From positions 1 through 7,373 of the forward strand of contig USKL01000069.1 of NCBI GenBank assembly GCA_900555225.1: a DNA stretch of 7,373 nt, in the 5' to 3' direction. Positions 6,211 to 7,373 of this stretch are shown here, piece by piece. Made by a program: the position numbers and the translations under genes. The DNA comes from an uncultured Collinsella sp. Its GTDB lineage: Bacteria > Actinomycetota > Coriobacteriia > Coriobacteriales > Coriobacteriaceae. The notes under the pieces are model-generated. The model made no database searches and had not been told where the DNA came from. It was given only the letters and a program-made list of their open reading frames with translations. Positions within the stretch are counted from its first letter, which is position 1. Each line of letters starts with the position of its first letter.

Positions 6211-6211
6211 C

Positions 6212-6235
6212 GCACGCGTGCATCTTGGCGCGCCA
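6212..6235. repeat. Two adjacent 10-bp perfect palindromes
   Basis: GCACGCGTGC (6212-6221) and TGGCGCGCCA (6226-6235), separated by 4 bp, directly after the third 62-bp unit. They may be part of the same repeat region or chance in GC-rich DNA. Between here and 6282 nothing else was seen. Confidence 0.35.
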
Positions 6236-6282
6236 TCTCGGGCCCGTCTGCCCGGACATTCCTCCCACTTTTGCGCCACTTT

Positions 6283-6303
6283 ACAGACCGTTCGGTCGTC
6301 TGT
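6283..6303. promoter_or_regulatory. Operator-like inverted repeat upstream of the GH5-like gene
   Basis: ACAGAC (6283-6288) and GTCTGT (6298-6303) form outer arms around GACCG TT CGGTC (6286-6297). The outer and inner arms are out of register by one base. The shape suggests a dimeric repressor site of the TetR kind. It covers the place where a -35 box would be for the -10 box at 6317, which fits repression. Confidence 0.45.
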
Positions 6304-6316
6304 CCGCACGCGCGGG

Positions 6317-6322
6317 TATACT
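6317..6322 (+). promoter_or_regulatory. Putative -10 box of the GH5-like gene
   Basis: TATACT is a near-consensus -10 element. No good -35 is found 16-18 bp upstream; that position is occupied by the inverted repeat at 6283-6303, so the promoter may need an activator or be weak. Transcription would start near 6329, leaving a leader of about 59 nt. Confidence 0.45.
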
Positions 6323-6351
6323 CAAAACGATACTTTTCCTATGCAATACGA

Positions 6352-6368
6352 TGCAGGCTCGGCCTGCA
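6352..6368 (+). other. Leader hairpin before the GH5-like ribosome site
   Basis: TGCAGGC TCG GCCTGCA: a perfect 7-bp GC-rich stem with a 3-nt loop. It ends 7 nt before the AAGGGGG ribosome site (6376-6382) and has no T run, so it is not a terminator. It could affect ribosome access or be a second protein-binding site. Confidence 0.4.
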
Positions 6369-6387
6369 CGATCCGAAGGGGGCAGTG

Positions 6388-7373
6388 ATGGAGAGGATAC
6401 TCGGCGTTAATCTCTCTGGCTGGTTTATTCCCGAGCCTTGGGTGACCCCGTCGCTATACGCGGCGACCGGTGCATCCAACGCGGCCGAGCTGCAGGAGGC
6501 CATGGGCACCGCCGCCTATAACGAGCGCATGCGCCGTCATTACGAGACGTTTGTGAGCGAGGACGATTTCCGTCGCATGGCGCAGATCGGTCTCAATGCC
6601 GTGCGTCTGCCGGTGCCCTGGTATGCCTTTGGCTCGCAGGAGTCCGATGCGTCCTACATCTCGGTTGTCGACTACATCGACCGTGCAATTGAGTGGGCTG
6701 CCAAGTACGACATCCGCGTGCTGCTCGATCTGGCAACTGTGCCCGGTGGCCAGGGCGATTCCAACGATTCGCCCACCACGCCGGAGGCTGTCGCCGAGTG
6801 GCATTCGTCCACCAACGGTCGTCATGTCGCACTCGACGTGCTCGAGCGCTTGGCCGATCGCTACGGCGAGGCCGAGAGCCTGCTGGGTATTGAGCTGCTG
6901 GATACGCCGCAGATGAGTGTCCGCAAGAGCCTCTTCACCATGACGGATGGCATTCCGGCGCACTACCTGCGCAACTTCTATCGCGATGCCTATGAGCTCG
7001 TCCGTTCGTATATGCCCGAGGATAAGATCGTCGTCTTCTCGTCGTCGGGGCATCCCGGCGAGTGGAAGCATTTTATGCGCGGCGCTAAGTACAAGAACGT
7101 CTACATGGACCTTCACCTGTACCATTACCGCGACGAGCATGCGCTCGACATCACGAGCCCCCGCGGGCTGACGACGGCGATTTCGCGTAACAAGCGCGAG
7201 CTTAAAGAAGCGATTTCAACTGGGTTCCCCGTGCTGGTGGGCGAATGGTCGGGCGCGGCGATCTTTGCCAACTCGTCGGTTACGCCCGAGGGCCGCAATG
7301 CCTACGAGCGCGTATTTATCGCCAACCAGCTGGCTTCGTTTGCGCCGGCTGCCGGTTGGTTCTTCCAAACGTG
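6388..7373 (+). CDS. GH5-like (exo-1,3-beta-glucanase type) protein with altered active site, 3' partial
   Basis: ATG 6388 has AAGGGGG 5 nt upstream; 328 residues are visible with no stop. Family motifs in order: GVNLSGWFIPEPWVTPSLY (6-24), RLPVPWYAF with the conserved Arg at 73, LDLATVPGGQGDSND (near 113-127), GIELLDTP (167-174), DLHLYHY (H243, Y245) and VGEWSGA with the nucleophile E286. The order and spacing match GH5 exo-1,3-beta-glucanases and relatives. Two key positions differ: the acid/base motif NEP reads DTP (Asp 172, Thr 173), and the usual DLH reads DLA (Ala 116). Standard retaining hydrolysis therefore looks unlikely. There is no signal peptide, so it should be cytoplasmic, unlike most polysaccharide-degrading members. 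It could bind a glucan or glycoside, act with altered chemistry, or be inactive. Codon use resembles the neighbours and the frame is intact, so it is maintained rather than decaying. Family sure; activity doubtful. Confidence 0.85.
   Translation, partial: MERILGVNLSGWFIPEPWVTPSLYAATGASNAAELQEAMGTAAYNERMRRHYETFVSEDDFRRMAQIGLNAVRLPVPWYAFGSQESDASYISVVDYIDRAIEWAAKYDIRVLLDLATVPGGQGDSNDSPTTPEAVAEWHSSTNGRHVALDVLERLADRYGEAESLLGIELLDTPQMSVRKSLFTMTDGIPAHYLRNFYRDAYELVRSYMPEDKIVVFSSSGHPGEWKHFMRGAKYKNVYMDLHLYHYRDEHALDITSPRGLTTAISRNKRELKEAISTGFPVLVGEWSGAAIFANSSVTPEGRNAYERVFIANQLASFAPAAGWFFQT

Noticed and set aside
6454..7140. Minus-strand open frame of 228 codons opposite the GH5-like gene
   Set aside because: The plus strand carries clear ordered GH5 motifs; the antisense product is His/Arg-rich and matches nothing recognised.

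Overview
The window is GC-rich bacterial DNA with tightly overlapping genes. The gene content, a tRNA without an encoded CCA end, and the actinobacterial flavour of the pilin-like proteins suggest a gut member of the Coriobacteriia (Collinsella or Olsenella type). That placement is inference from style; no marker gene settles it.

Bases 1-5725 are the downstream half of a tad/flp (type IVb pilus, tight adherence) operon on the + strand. In order: a TadB-like inner-membrane platform protein, whose 5' end may lie outside the window; a second T2SSF platform protein (TadC-like) whose frame is broken near 957; an Flp major prepilin; an unrecognised single-pass membrane protein; a short second Flp-like prepilin; a TadE-like minor pseudopilin; a large (721 aa) TadG-like protein; a second TadE/TadF-like pseudopilin; and a cytoplasmic DUF192 protein. 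Most junctions overlap (ATGA, TAATG, GTGA, or 26-37 nt), so one transcript with translational coupling is likely. The ATPase, the prepilin peptidase and the operon promoter are not in the window. Four proteins share a class III leader motif with Ala rather than Gly before the predicted cleavage point and Glu at +5.

Bases 5726-6010 carry a separate unit: a sigma70-like promoter, a short leader hairpin, tRNA-Phe(GAA) and a rho-independent terminator. Bases 6011-6387 hold no gene. They contain three degenerate 62-bp tandem units, each able to fold as a hairpin, then two small palindromes, then a probable promoter with an operator-like inverted repeat and a second hairpin.

From 6388 to the window end runs a GH5-type (exo-1,3-beta-glucanase-like) protein, open at the 3' end. 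It keeps the nucleophile motif GEWS. It has lost the acid/base Glu (the usual NEP motif reads DTP) and the conserved His of the DLH motif (reads DLA), and it has no signal peptide. It looks like a cytoplasmic pseudo-glycosidase or an enzyme with altered chemistry, and is the most unusual item here.
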